Numbered from the stretch's first letter, positions 48,421 to 58,541 are shown. The stretch is 64,000 bases of DNA from Deltaproteobacteria bacterium (GCA_019307815.1 JAFDIV010000002.1:144299-208298), one strand, 5' to 3'. Notes: generated by a model from the sequence alone, not told the origin. Numbers and translations: made by a program.

Positions 48421-50175
48421 ATGATAAAAGAACCGATATTGAAGCTAGCGCTGTCTGTGTATAACAACCAAGGAGTGTATGCTCTTCTTCTGGGTTCAGG
48501 GATATCAAGGTCCGCGGGCATTCCTACCGGTTGGGAGATCACGCTTGATTTGGTTCGCAAACTTGCAGCCCTACAAGGAGAAAAGCCTGAACCAGATCCT
48601 GACTCTTGGTACCGGAAAAAATATGGCAAAGCTCCCGAATACAGCATTCTACTCGATGAGCTGACTAATACCCCCTCTGACCGACAGGCGTTGCTTCGTT
48701 CCTATTTTGAACCTAGCGAAGAGGAACGTGAGCAAGGCCTAAAAGTCCCCACACCAGCTCACCGGGCTATTGCCAAGCTAATCCAACTCGGTTACGTACG
48801 CATGATTCTAACGACCAATTTTGACCGTCTTCTCGAGCACGCTCTTCAAGAAATAGGAATTGAACCTTATATAATAAGTACTGAAGATGACTTGAAAGGC
48901 GCGATGCCCTACGTGCATACAAGATGCTATATTATTAAGCTCCATGGAGATTATCTAGACACTCGAATTAAGAACACACCAGAAGAGCTGGCCGATTACT
49001 CGGAAGAGCTCAATGCGCTTCTAGATCGTATTTTGGATGAGTTCGGCCTGATGGTCTGCGGGTGGTCGGGGGAGTGGGACACTGCCCTTAGAAACGCTAT
49101 CTTACGTACCCCAAACCGGCGATTCACAACATACTGGCTTGCTAGGGGAACACCGACTGAAGAGGCGGACAAAGTAATCGGCCATAGACGGGCAGAAGTT
49201 ATCCCGATTGAAAGTTCAGACCAATTTTTTACGGATCTACTAGAGAAACTAAAAGCCCTGGAGGAACTAGAACAACCCCATCCCATCTCTACGGCTATAG
49301 CGGTTGCTACGGTGAAGCGGTACGTACCAGAGCCGCACCATCGCATTCGCCTCCACGATCTTATCCATGAGGAGACAGAGCTGGTCTATGAGAGATTGTC
49401 TTCCGGCAAGTTCGAGACAACTCTTCCCTCTATATCCAAAGAAGAGTTCCAGAAAAGAATGCATTTGTATGAAGGTGTTGTGGAGCGGCTCATGGCGATG
49501 CTAACGGCACTGAGCTATCACGACGACGGTGCCAATATGCATATACTGACACGATGCTTGGAGCGTGTTGCCACCCAGCCAAGACATAGCGGATTGGTTG
49601 CAATGATAAGCCTTCAGCGTTATCCCGCCATGCTACTTATCTATTCCGCAGGTATTAGCGCTTTAGTAGACGAACGATTCCAGAATTTGGCCGCGCTCTT
49701 ACTGAGGCCGAGGTTCCACGACGAAACAAGGCGGGAAGACAGACCTTTGGTCACGGTTGTTCACCCTTGGTCAGTTTTTAGTAATAATACCTATAAATGG
49801 ATCCCTTATAAGGACGCAGAGCGCAGATATACACCTGTAAGTGATTATTTGTTTCAACTGCTAAAACCAGTCCTTCATGACTATTTACCAAATGAGAGAC
49901 AGTATGAAGACGTATTTGACCTTTTTGAGTATTTGCTAGCGCTAACCTACGTCGACGCAGAGGGGATTTCATGGAGCCCAATCGGTAGGTTCGGATGGCT
50001 TTACAAGTCTAGATGGGATGAGTCTCCCATGTATAAATTTATAAATGTGATAAAAAAAACGTCTAGACATCCATTTTTGGCGGCTGGATTTTTTGGTGGC
50101 TCATTAACCAGGTTAGTAGAGATAGCTGATGCCCACCAAGAATGGCTTAAGGAGGCTGTAAGAGGATGGTGGTGA
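48421..50175 (+). CDS. SIR2-like domain defence protein
   Basis: This 584-residue protein has an N-terminal SIR2-like domain (about residues 1-280) with the NAD-binding motifs LLLGSGISRSAGIPTG, ILTTNFDRLLE (near 135), IIKLHGDYLD (near 177) and VCGWSGEWD. The C-terminal 300 residues are unrecognised. SIR2-like proteins in defence loci commonly deplete NAD+ on infection; whether this one hydrolyses NAD+ is inferred from the intact motifs. It lies 125 bp upstream of the helicase in the same direction, so it may start the cassette or be a separate unit in it. Confidence 0.87.
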   Translation: MIKEPILKLALSVYNNQGVYALLLGSGISRSAGIPTGWEITLDLVRKLAALQGEKPEPDPDSWYRKKYGKAPEYSILLDELTNTPSDRQALLRSYFEPSEEEREQGLKVPTPAHRAIAKLIQLGYVRMILTTNFDRLLEHALQEIGIEPYIISTEDDLKGAMPYVHTRCYIIKLHGDYLDTRIKNTPEELADYSEELNALLDRILDEFGLMVCGWSGEWDTALRNAILRTPNRRFTTYWLARGTPTEEADKVIGHRRAEVIPIESSDQFFTDLLEKLKALEELEQPHPISTAIAVATVKRYVPEPHHRIRLHDLIHEETELVYERLSSGKFETTLPSISKEEFQKRMHLYEGVVERLMAMLTALSYHDDGANMHILTRCLERVATQPRHSGLVAMISLQRYPAMLLIYSAGISALVDERFQNLAALLLRPRFHDETRREDRPLVTVVHPWSVFSNNTYKWIPYKDAERRYTPVSDYLFQLLKPVLHDYLPNERQYEDVFDLFEYLLALTYVDAEGISWSPIGRFGWLYKSRWDESPMYKFINVIKKTSRHPFLAAGFFGGSLTRLVEIADAHQEWLKEAVRGWW

Positions 50176-50187
50176 TGCTTTGTCAAA

Positions 50188-50304
50188 ATGAGATGCTTAC
50201 AACATAATGGTATCGGATCACCCAAGAAAGGCCGTGTTCAGATCCAAGCGTATTTGTTCGGTGAACTCCTATTAGCCATCCTGGAAAGACGCAGTGAGTT
50301 ATGA
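50188..50304 (+). CDS. Possible 38-aa ORF coupled to the helicase
   Basis: An ORF from ATG 50188 reads MRCLQHNGIGSPKKGRVQIQ and ends FGELLLAILERRSEL, overlapping the helicase start as ATGA. It could be a leader ORF or the tail of a lost gene, since the end recalls transposase C-termini. It has no ribosome site, so chance is quite possible. Confidence 0.22.
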   Translation: MRCLQHNGIGSPKKGRVQIQAYLFGELLLAILERRSEL

Positions 50305-53300
50305 AAACAGATGAACTCAAACCTAATGTCATCGTTCGAGGCCCAATTTTCCCTGAGCCTGTTCAGGTCATCGTGGCGATTCCTATGGGAGATTCTGTAA
50401 AATTGGTTGGAAAGGGACTTCATACGGGCCAGGTCCATGAGCCAGTGCTCACTCTAGACCAACTTGCACTACTTGACTCTACTCCGGAAAAAGAACCATT
50501 TGATGGGGATCCAAAACGGTTTCGCCTTGGAATTGAGGCGTTGCGGCTTGGCCTGGCGTATGAATATGATCCATATTTTTCGCTGTCCATTGCTCGCATT
50601 GATCCTCTACCCCACCAACTTGAAGCTGTTTATGATTATTTCATACGTATGTCCCGTATCCGTTTCCTGCTTGCAGACGACCCAGGCGCTGGAAAGACCA
50701 TCATGGCGGGCCTTCTTTTGAAGGAACTTAAGATCCGGGGATTGGTAAAAAGAACCCTTATTGTTTCCCCTGCAAACCTGTGCTTCCAGTGGCAGCGTGA
50801 AATGAAAGATAAATTCCATGAGAATTTTGAAATCATGCGGGGGGAAGTCCTCCGTTCCACGTATGGCTCAAATCCTTGGCAGGAAAAAAACCAGGTAATT
50901 ACTTCCATATCATGGGTCTCTCGCATAGAAGACGCCAAGGAGAGCCTTCTTCGGAGCCATTGGGATCTGATTATCGTAGATGAAGCCCATAAGATGAGCG
51001 CTTATAGCCCAGAAAAAAAGACTCTAGCTTATCAATTAGGTGAAGCACTCTCCTCCATGACTGACCATTATTTGTTGATGACCGCAACACCGCACAAGGG
51101 CGATCCAAAAAATTTCTGCCTTTTTCTAGAACTCCTTGATAAGGACGTTTACGGCGACGTGAAGAGCCTTGAAGAGGCCATGAAGCGAAACAGTGCTCCA
51201 TTCTATCTCCGAAGGGTCAAGGAGGCACTTGTCACTTTCCCAGATCCTGACACCGGCGAGGTCAAAAAAATATTCACTAATCGAGATGTTCAAACGGTTG
51301 AATTCAAAATTGATGACGAGGAATGGGATTTCTATGATGCTCTCACACGTTACGTTGAAGACCAATCTATTAAGGCCTCAACTGATGATTCTGCTAGGGG
51401 CAGAGCCTTAAGTTTCACAATGGCTATGCTTCAACGTAGATTCGCTTCAAGCATATATGCAGTTCGCCGCAGCTTAGAACGAATGAGGGACAAACGGCAA
51501 AAGATTTTGGATGACCCGGAGGCCTATCGCCAGGAGCAAATAGCCAAGAAAGTTCCTGAAGATTTTGATGAGCTTCCGGAAGAAGATCAGCAGGCCATTA
51601 TTGATGCACTTGAAGAAGTAGTTGCGTCTATCGATCCCCTAGCACTCAAGGAAGAGATAATTCAGCTTAATGGGCTCATCTCACAGGCCCGCAATCTTGA
51701 AAAACGTGAAGTGGAATCCAAGCTGGTGAAACTCAGGGAAGTTATTACTGATGAGGGTATTTTTAGAGATCCCAAGATGAAACTCCTTCTCTTCACAGAA
51801 CACAAAGATACCCTTGATTATCTGGTTTCCAAATTGGAGGAATGGGGCCTTTCTGTTGCCAAAATTCACGGAGGCATGAAGATCGGGGACAGAAATACTC
51901 CTGACACGAGACTTTACGCAGAGAAAGAATTCCGTGATGAGGCACAGATACTTGTGGCTACAGAAGCGGCTGGGGAAGGAATCAATCTTCAGTTTTGCTG
52001 GTTCATGATCAATTATGACATCCCATGGAACCCTGTCCGGCTGGAACAAAGGATGGGGCGTATTCATCGATACGGCCAGGAACACGACTGCTTGATTTAT
52101 AATTTTGTGGCTATCAATACGAGGGAAGGGCGGGTCCTCCATAAGCTACTTGAGCGTCTAAAAGAAATTCGTAAAGAGCTTGGCACTGACCAAGTGTTTG
52201 ACGTCGTAGGTGAAGTCTTTCCAGCTAACCTCTTAGAGAGAATGTTCAGGGACATGTATGCTAGGCGGACCAATGTTCCGGACATAGAGGCTCGCATAGT
52301 AAAAGATATTGATGCTGATCGGTTCAGGGCTATCACTGAATCTACCCTTGAAGGCCTTGCCAAGCGGGAACTTAATCTTGCAGCACTTATAGGGAAGTCT
52401 GCAGAAGCTCGAGAACGCCGCCTCGTTCCAGAAGTCATTGAGGACTTTTTCGTGCAAGCTGCTCCATTGGCAGGGATATATCCAAAGGAAACCAAAAAAG
52501 GCTCTCACACTTATAAAATAGGCAAAGTTCCCAGGAACCTTTGGCCTATTGGAGAGCGATTGGAACCGAGGTTTGGAAAGTTGGGGAGGGAATACAGGCA
52601 GATAGTTTTTGATAAAACGCTTTTATCCCGGGACCCCACCTCTGAATGGGTGACACCAGGGCATCCTTTGTTCGAGGTAGTAAGGGAGGAGGTAACTCGA
52701 CGCGTGCAGGAGGATCTGCAGCGCGGCAGCGTCTTCTTCGACCTCCATAGAAATGACCCATATCGCTTGGACGTTTTTGCTGCTTCAATTAAGGATGGGA
52801 GAGGTAACCATATACACCGCAGACTATTTGTCGTAGAAGTAGGCATGGATGGCTCCATGTCAATTAGGCAACCCACCGTTTTTTTAGATCTAACACTTGC
52901 ACCAAATGGCACAGCGGTACCTGAAGGCGATGGGCTCCCGGATCGTCAAGCTACTGAACAGGTTCTTATGGAAAAAGCTCTCAATCCATTCCTCTCACAC
53001 GTAGCCGCCGAACGGGAGCGCGAGATTGAAATAATTTCGCGCCATGTTGAAATTAGTTTGAACGAGCTGATCCATCGCCAGAACCTCAAGATGGCAGAGC
53101 TTCTAGAACAGCAGCAGCAAGATGATAAATCGCCTTTACTTGCTGCTAATATCAAGAAGATTGAAGACCGTATTGATGAGCTAAATGGCCGGTTGGAACG
53201 CAGGAGAGAAGAACTCCAAATGGAAAGACAGTGTATGATTGGAGATATCCAGTATTTGGGACGGGCTTGGGTATTGCCACACCCAGAGAGATCGTCTCCT

Positions 53301-53711
53301 GAGATATCACCACTAGTGAAGGACGATAAGATTGAGCGAGTTGCCGTGGATGCGGTCATTAGATATGAGCAGGAAAATGGCAGAGAGGTAGAAAGTGTTG
53401 AAGACCAGAACCGAGGATTTGATCTTATATCGCGCAAGCCTCATCCCAAAGACCCTAAAACCGCTACTGAGATTCGATTCATTGAAGTTAAAGGCCGCTC
53501 GGCAGTTGGCGAAGTAGCCCTCACTGCTAATGAATATAAGACTGCGGAACGCCTTGGGAAAGACTATTGGCTTTATGTGGTTTTCAATTGTGCCTCGACA
53601 CCGGAAATTCACATAATCCGGGATCCCGTGAGGTTAAGATGGGAGCCGCTTGTAAAGGTTGAACATTATCATGTTGGAGCGGAGAAGATATTGGAGGCAG
53701 AGAATAGGTAA
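50301..53711 (+). CDS. SNF2-family helicase with C-terminal DUF3883 domain
   Basis: This 1136-residue protein has two SF2 helicase domains. Walker A is LADDPGAGKTIMAG (about 123-136), the DEAH box is IIVDEAHKMSAYS (near 226) and motif VI is QRMGRIHRYGQEHD (near 584). A coiled coil spans about 910-985. The C-terminal DUF3883 domain (about 1040-1105: FDLISRKP, RFIEVKGRS, VALTANEYKTAERLG) is PD-(D/E)XK-like, with Glu-Val-Lys at the catalytic position. The layout is close to the DISARM DrmD-type helicase. Its stop overlaps the HD gene start by 1 nt. Confidence 0.93.
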   Translation: MKTDELKPNVIVRGPIFPEPVQVIVAIPMGDSVKLVGKGLHTGQVHEPVLTLDQLALLDSTPEKEPFDGDPKRFRLGIEALRLGLAYEYDPYFSLSIARIDPLPHQLEAVYDYFIRMSRIRFLLADDPGAGKTIMAGLLLKELKIRGLVKRTLIVSPANLCFQWQREMKDKFHENFEIMRGEVLRSTYGSNPWQEKNQVITSISWVSRIEDAKESLLRSHWDLIIVDEAHKMSAYSPEKKTLAYQLGEALSSMTDHYLLMTATPHKGDPKNFCLFLELLDKDVYGDVKSLEEAMKRNSAPFYLRRVKEALVTFPDPDTGEVKKIFTNRDVQTVEFKIDDEEWDFYDALTRYVEDQSIKASTDDSARGRALSFTMAMLQRRFASSIYAVRRSLERMRDKRQKILDDPEAYRQEQIAKKVPEDFDELPEEDQQAIIDALEEVVASIDPLALKEEIIQLNGLISQARNLEKREVESKLVKLREVITDEGIFRDPKMKLLLFTEHKDTLDYLVSKLEEWGLSVAKIHGGMKIGDRNTPDTRLYAEKEFRDEAQILVATEAAGEGINLQFCWFMINYDIPWNPVRLEQRMGRIHRYGQEHDCLIYNFVAINTREGRVLHKLLERLKEIRKELGTDQVFDVVGEVFPANLLERMFRDMYARRTNVPDIEARIVKDIDADRFRAITESTLEGLAKRELNLAALIGKSAEARERRLVPEVIEDFFVQAAPLAGIYPKETKKGSHTYKIGKVPRNLWPIGERLEPRFGKLGREYRQIVFDKTLLSRDPTSEWVTPGHPLFEVVREEVTRRVQEDLQRGSVFFDLHRNDPYRLDVFAASIKDGRGNHIHRRLFVVEVGMDGSMSIRQPTVFLDLTLAPNGTAVPEGDGLPDRQATEQVLMEKALNPFLSHVAAEREREIEIISRHVEISLNELIHRQNLKMAELLEQQQQDDKSPLLAANIKKIEDRIDELNGRLERRREELQMERQCMIGDIQYLGRAWVLPHPERSSPEISPLVKDDKIERVAVDAVIRYEQENGREVESVEDQNRGFDLISRKPHPKDPKTATEIRFIEVKGRSAVGEVALTANEYKTAERLGKDYWLYVVFNCASTPEIHIIRDPVRLRWEPLVKVEHYHVGAEKILEAENR

Positions 53712-55018
53712 TGGCCAAGCATATCCATGAAATCCGGGATCCTATTCACGTTTTTATTCGGCTTGATTCAGCCGAGAGAAAAGTGCTTGACTCTCGACCA
53801 TTCCAGCGCCTTAGGCATATTCACCAGCTTGGGCTAACGTATCTAGTTTATCCAGGGGCGACTCATCGTAGATTTGAGCATTCTCTTGGAGTGATGGAGC
53901 TTGCTACCAGGGTTTATGACATCGTAACGGAGCCCGACAATATTGCCCATGAATCAATCAGGAAAGTTGTACCTAAACATAAATCATATGATTATGAATA
54001 CTGGCGTAGAGTTCTTCGCATGGCAGCCTTATGCCACGATCTGGGCCATCTCCCGTTTTCGCATGGGGCTGAGGAATTGCTCCCTGATGGTTGGGATCAT
54101 GAGCGTCTTACTGTTGAGATCATTCTGAGTGCCGAACTCAAGTCCATCTGGGAAGAAATTAAGGTACAACCAGAAGATGTCGCGAAAATTGCTGTGGGCC
54201 CTAAGAAGTTCAAAGGCGCTGTCTTTGAGGACTGGGAGGCGATTTTGTCGGAAATAATTATTGGAGATGCGTTTGGTGTAGACAGGATGGATTATCTACT
54301 GAGAGATTCCCACCATGCAGGAGTAGCCTACGGAAAATTTGATCATTACCGACTGATAGACACCCTCCGAATTTTACCTAGAGAAGAAGAGGATTCTTTA
54401 GAGCCGGTCCTCGGTGTTGAAGAAGGAGGGATACATTCTGCTGAGGCATTGCTTATGGCTCGGTATTTCATGTATACTCAGTTATATTTTCACCCAGTAA
54501 GACGTATATATGATATTCATCTCAAAGATTTTCTAAAGTTCTGGCTTCCAGATGGAATTTTTCCTATAGCGGTCGAAGAGCATCTGCTAAAAACGGACAA
54601 TGAGATCATAACCTCAATATTTGAATCTGCTAGAAATCCCAACTCCCCCAGTTACAAGTCAGCTAAATGTATTATCAGTCGAGAGCATTTCAGATGCATT
54701 TATCAAAGGAATCCGGATGATTTTGAAAGAAATAATGAAGCAGCCATAGCTATATTCAATGCCGCTTGCGAACAGTTTGGTCCCGATAATATTAGGGCTG
54801 ATCGGTACAGGCAAAAGGGCAGTACAGCAGATTTCCCTGTCTATACGGGGGATGAAAGGATAGTTTCGTCATTAGCTATGTCAAAGGTGCTAACTGAACT
54901 TCCTGTGGTAGCAACTGATTATGTTTTTGCTTCACCCGAAATCCGAGAAGAGGCAGAGAAATGGCTCGAACAGAATCGAGAAGCCATCATAGAACCAAAG
55001 GATAAGGAGGAGGAATGA
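53711..55018 (+). CDS. HD-domain phosphohydrolase (COG1078/SAMHD1-like)
   Basis: This 435-residue HD-superfamily phosphohydrolase has a complete metal site: His in RRFEHSLGVMELA, His-Asp in ALCHDLGHLPFSHGAEE and Asp in GDAFGVDRMDYLLRDSHHAG. This group includes dNTP triphosphohydrolases related to SAMHD1 and nucleotide phosphohydrolases. In a defence operon it could lower nucleotide pools or cleave a signal nucleotide; that is inference. It is sandwiched with 1-nt and 4-nt overlaps between helicase and YwgA-like genes, so it is an integral cassette member. Confidence 0.9.
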   Translation: MAKHIHEIRDPIHVFIRLDSAERKVLDSRPFQRLRHIHQLGLTYLVYPGATHRRFEHSLGVMELATRVYDIVTEPDNIAHESIRKVVPKHKSYDYEYWRRVLRMAALCHDLGHLPFSHGAEELLPDGWDHERLTVEIILSAELKSIWEEIKVQPEDVAKIAVGPKKFKGAVFEDWEAILSEIIIGDAFGVDRMDYLLRDSHHAGVAYGKFDHYRLIDTLRILPREEEDSLEPVLGVEEGGIHSAEALLMARYFMYTQLYFHPVRRIYDIHLKDFLKFWLPDGIFPIAVEEHLLKTDNEIITSIFESARNPNSPSYKSAKCIISREHFRCIYQRNPDDFERNNEAAIAIFNAACEQFGPDNIRADRYRQKGSTADFPVYTGDERIVSSLAMSKVLTELPVVATDYVFASPEIREEAEKWLEQNREAIIEPKDKEEE

Positions 55019-55569
55019 TGGAAAGAAATAGAAGGGCGGTAATTTTGTTAGATCTAATAGAACAACTTAGGGATAATTTGAGTTGGTGCGGGGAAACTCA
55101 CATTCAAAAGGCCACTTATTTCCTCCAAGAAATGATGCAAGTCCCTTTAGGCTTCGAGTTTATCCTCTATAAGCACGGACCGTTTTCATTTGATTTGGCC
55201 GATGAGATTACCGCGATGCGCGCCGACAATCTACTCAAGGTACAGCCTCAACCTTATCCATATAGGCCATCTATCCTTCCCGGGAAGGCTAGTGAATCTT
55301 TGATGAAGCGTTTCCCGAAAACACTCAAGAAATTCCGTCCTTACATAGCCTTTGTTGCTGAAAAACTGGGAGGCAAAAAAGTAAATGACCTTGAGAGGTT
55401 GGCAACTGCTTTGTATGTGATTCTTGAAAATGAATCAGATAGCAATGTGCAATCCCAAGCACAACGGGTTCACAAACTAAAGCCGCATATACCTATTGAG
55501 GAAGCTATTGAAGCGGTGAAGACAGTTGATGAATTCCTAAAAGAGTCAAAGGTAATTTTACAAGCATGA
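55015..55569 (+). CDS. YwgA-like protein (COG3432)
   Basis: This 184-residue protein resembles the YwgA family, with HIQKATYFLQEMMQVPLGFE then FILYKHGPFSFDLADEI, a pattern shared with the Panacea/DUF4065 antitoxin superfamily (interaction modules that often guard a toxin). ATGATG at 55015 follows GAGGAGGA. It overlaps its neighbours by 4 nt on both sides. It may regulate the HD protein or the methylase, but this is a guess from position. Confidence 0.65.
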   Translation: MMERNRRAVILLDLIEQLRDNLSWCGETHIQKATYFLQEMMQVPLGFEFILYKHGPFSFDLADEITAMRADNLLKVQPQPYPYRPSILPGKASESLMKRFPKTLKKFRPYIAFVAEKLGGKKVNDLERLATALYVILENESDSNVQSQAQRVHKLKPHIPIEEAIEAVKTVDEFLKESKVILQA

Positions 55570-58523
55570 AAAGTTACCCAAAACGTCTGATAGAAGTTGA
55601 TTTGCCAATTAAGCGGATTTCGGCGCACGCACGCCGAGAAAAATCTATCCGGCACGGCCACATCTCCACCCTTCACATCTGGTGGGCAAGGCGGCCTTTA
55701 GCGGCGTGCAGAGCTGTGATCTGTGCTGCGCTGTGGCCTGACCCTGCTGACAAACTGTGCCCCGAAATGTTTCGCAAGGTCGCTCGGGAGGAGATGGTAA
55801 AATGGGCCAAGAATCACCTTGATTTAGTCAGCAAAGATAGCTGGTCCCGTTTTGTGGCCATATCAAAGGATGAGCATAAACTGGACGATTTAGTTGAGTT
55901 ACGCGCTGCATTACTTGATTTTATCGCCGATTTTGCCAATTGGGACAATTCAACAGTTTCCGAGTACTTGGAGACAAGTAGAAAACTGACCCAGGCAGCA
56001 CATGAGGCACTGGGAGGGGAGCCTGGGTCACGTCCATTGGTCATGGATCCCTTTGCAGGCGGCGGGTCAATTCCTTTGGAGGCTTTGCGAGTTGGTGCGG
56101 ATGCATTTGCTTCCGATTTAAATCCAGTGGCTGTTTTGCTTAATAGAGTGGTGCTTGAATACATTCCTAAGTATGGACACAAACTTGTGAAAGAGGTCGA
56201 TAGGTGGGGTAAGAGGATCCAAAAGCAAGCGGAGAAGGAACTATCTAGATTTTATCCTAAAGACCCAGATGGATCAATGCCGATTGCCTACCTTTGGGCA
56301 CGTACAATTCGATGTGAAGGTCCGAGATGCGGAGTTGAAATCCCATTAATGCGCTCCCTATGGGTTGCTAAAACTAAGCGCCTTTCAGTAGCTTTGCGAA
56401 TGATTCCCAAGTCGAGGGAAAAGCGAATTGACTTTGAAATCATCAATAATGCCGAGCTGAGCGAAGTCTGTAATGGTACAGTTCGTAGAGCTTCTGCGAC
56501 ATGCCCTTGCTGCGGATATACAACGCCACCTTCTTCATTGAGAGAGCAATTAAAGGCACGTCAAGGCGGGGTTTCAGATGCAAGGCTTCTTGTAGTAGTG
56601 ACGATGCGAAATGGACAGAAAGGGAGATCTTTCCGGTTAGGAGAAGAACGTGATTTAGTGATAATTCGTCAAGCAGCAGCGGAGCTAGAACGCCGTAAGC
56701 TTGCATCCGCTGAATCTTTTTCTATATTTCCAGATGAACCTTTACCTTTAATGAGTGGAGTCTTTAATGCTCCTATTTATGGTCATACTACTTGGGGCAG
56801 CCTGTTTAACCCACGCCAAGCATTAATGCTCTGCGTCTTCGCCAGATTAATTAGGGACGCGGGACAAAATCTGGCTAGATCTGATCAGGATCTTGCTATT
56901 GCTGTGGTGGCTTGTCTAAGCCTTGTTTTTGATAAAGTTGCAGAAAAAGCTACATCTCTCAGTCGCTACGATAGTGGCGCTAAGATGAGCGGAATAATAG
57001 GAATTTTTTCGGGACAACGAATACCCATGGTCTGGGATTTTGGTGAAGGAAACCCTTTGTTGGAACGCTCAAGTGGCTGGCTAAACTGTCTAGAATGGCA
57101 CTTAAAAGTCCTTAATAATTGTTGCAAATTTTCATCTAATCTAGGAATTAGTATCATGGCCTCTGCTACATCACACCCGATGCCAAACGATTCTACTCAT
57201 TGTTTCTTTACAGATCCTCCCTATTATAATGCTGTTCCTTACGCTGACTTATCTGATTTTTTCTATGTTTGGCTTAAACGAAATATTGGGGATCGTATTC
57301 CGGAACTATTTCAAGAAACGCTATCACCTAAAGAAGATGAAATATGTGAGATGGCCAGTTGGGATGCTATAAGATATCCTCATAAGGATGGCCTTTGGTT
57401 TGAGAAAAAAATGACAAAAGCTATGGCCGAAGGACGTAGGATGTTGGCTCCTGGGGGTGTTGGTGTTGTAGTATTTGCTCACAAATCTACGAGAGGATGG
57501 GAAGCCCAAATTCAAGCAATGATTGATGCAGGGTGGACAGTGACAGGTTCTTGGCCTATCGACACTGAGATGGGAACACGGCTCCGTGCACATAATTCAG
57601 CGGTGCTTGGTTCTTCGATCCATATTGTCTGCAGGCCTCGGGAAAACCCCGACGGTTCACTTCGTGCAGATGACATCGGCGATTGGCGAGATGTTCTTCA
57701 GGAGCTACCTCAACGTATTCACGAGTGGATGCCCCGACTTGCTATTGAAGGCGTCGTAGGTGCAGATGCGATATTTGCATGCCTTGGGCCTGCCCTTGAA
57801 ATCTTCTCCCGTTACTCCAGAGTTGAAAAAGCCAATGGTGAACAGGTCACCCTTAAAGAGTATCTGGAACATGTTTGGGCTGCTGTGGCAAAAGAGGCCC
57901 TAAACATGATCTTCGAGGGAGCTGATGCAACTGGATTTGAAGAAGATGCCAGGCTGACAGCCATGTGGCTGTGGACCATTTCCACTGGCGGGAATGGTGG
58001 CCGCAACGGGGAAGGAGAAGCAGTTGCTAGCACCGGCTATGTCCTGGAGTATGATGCAGCACGTAAAATCGCTCAGGGCCTTGGCGCGCATCTGGAACGA
58101 CTTTCGCATCTTGTAGAAATTAAGGGAGATAAAGCAAGGCTCCTTCCCGTATCGGAGCGGTCACACTACCTTTTTGGGAAAAAAAGCGCCCAGGTACCAA
58201 AAAGCAAACGTGGCAAGAAAGACAAACAGATGAAGCTCGGATTCATGACGGCAATTGAAGAAGCTAAGGAGCAGGCAGGTCTTGATGAAAGATTTGTGCC
58301 TTCAGAAGGCAAAACAGTACTCGATCGGCTACACCAGTCAATGCTGCTTTTTGCATCTGGTAGAGGTGAAGCTTTGAAAAGATTCCTTGTTGAAGAAGGT
58401 GTTGGCCGAGATCAACGATTCTGGAGGCTGGCACAAGCCCTTTCAGCGCTATATCCTGCAAATGTTGATGAGAAGCGCTGGGTGGATGGGGTGTTGGCAA
58501 GAAAGAAGGGACTGGGTTTCTAA
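55566..58523 (+). CDS. DUF1156-type DNA methyltransferase
   Basis: This 985-residue protein is an anti-phage-associated DUF1156 family methylase. The N-terminus has KRISAHARREKSIRHGHIST and LHIWWARRPL. The SAM motif is MDPFAGGGSIPLEAL (about 159-173). A zinc-ribbon-like pair (CEGPRCG, CPCCG) lies between, and the catalytic DPPYYNAV is at about 550. DPPY indicates amino-methylation of adenine or cytosine (N6 or N4). It probably marks self DNA so the cassette spares it. It overlaps the YwgA-like gene by 4 nt; the next gene starts 18 nt on. Confidence 0.93.
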   Translation: MKSYPKRLIEVDLPIKRISAHARREKSIRHGHISTLHIWWARRPLAACRAVICAALWPDPADKLCPEMFRKVAREEMVKWAKNHLDLVSKDSWSRFVAISKDEHKLDDLVELRAALLDFIADFANWDNSTVSEYLETSRKLTQAAHEALGGEPGSRPLVMDPFAGGGSIPLEALRVGADAFASDLNPVAVLLNRVVLEYIPKYGHKLVKEVDRWGKRIQKQAEKELSRFYPKDPDGSMPIAYLWARTIRCEGPRCGVEIPLMRSLWVAKTKRLSVALRMIPKSREKRIDFEIINNAELSEVCNGTVRRASATCPCCGYTTPPSSLREQLKARQGGVSDARLLVVVTMRNGQKGRSFRLGEERDLVIIRQAAAELERRKLASAESFSIFPDEPLPLMSGVFNAPIYGHTTWGSLFNPRQALMLCVFARLIRDAGQNLARSDQDLAIAVVACLSLVFDKVAEKATSLSRYDSGAKMSGIIGIFSGQRIPMVWDFGEGNPLLERSSGWLNCLEWHLKVLNNCCKFSSNLGISIMASATSHPMPNDSTHCFFTDPPYYNAVPYADLSDFFYVWLKRNIGDRIPELFQETLSPKEDEICEMASWDAIRYPHKDGLWFEKKMTKAMAEGRRMLAPGGVGVVVFAHKSTRGWEAQIQAMIDAGWTVTGSWPIDTEMGTRLRAHNSAVLGSSIHIVCRPRENPDGSLRADDIGDWRDVLQELPQRIHEWMPRLAIEGVVGADAIFACLGPALEIFSRYSRVEKANGEQVTLKEYLEHVWAAVAKEALNMIFEGADATGFEEDARLTAMWLWTISTGGNGGRNGEGEAVASTGYVLEYDAARKIAQGLGAHLERLSHLVEIKGDKARLLPVSERSHYLFGKKSAQVPKSKRGKKDKQMKLGFMTAIEEAKEQAGLDERFVPSEGKTVLDRLHQSMLLFASGRGEALKRFLVEEGVGRDQRFWRLAQALSALYPANVDEKRWVDGVLARKKGLGF

Positions 58524-58541
58524 ACGAATGAGGGTCTTAGA

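Noticed and set aside
48267..48464. 65-codon plus-strand ORF overlapping the SIR2 gene start
   Set aside because: It begins with an unsupported TTG and runs out of frame into the SIR2 gene, which has clear motifs.
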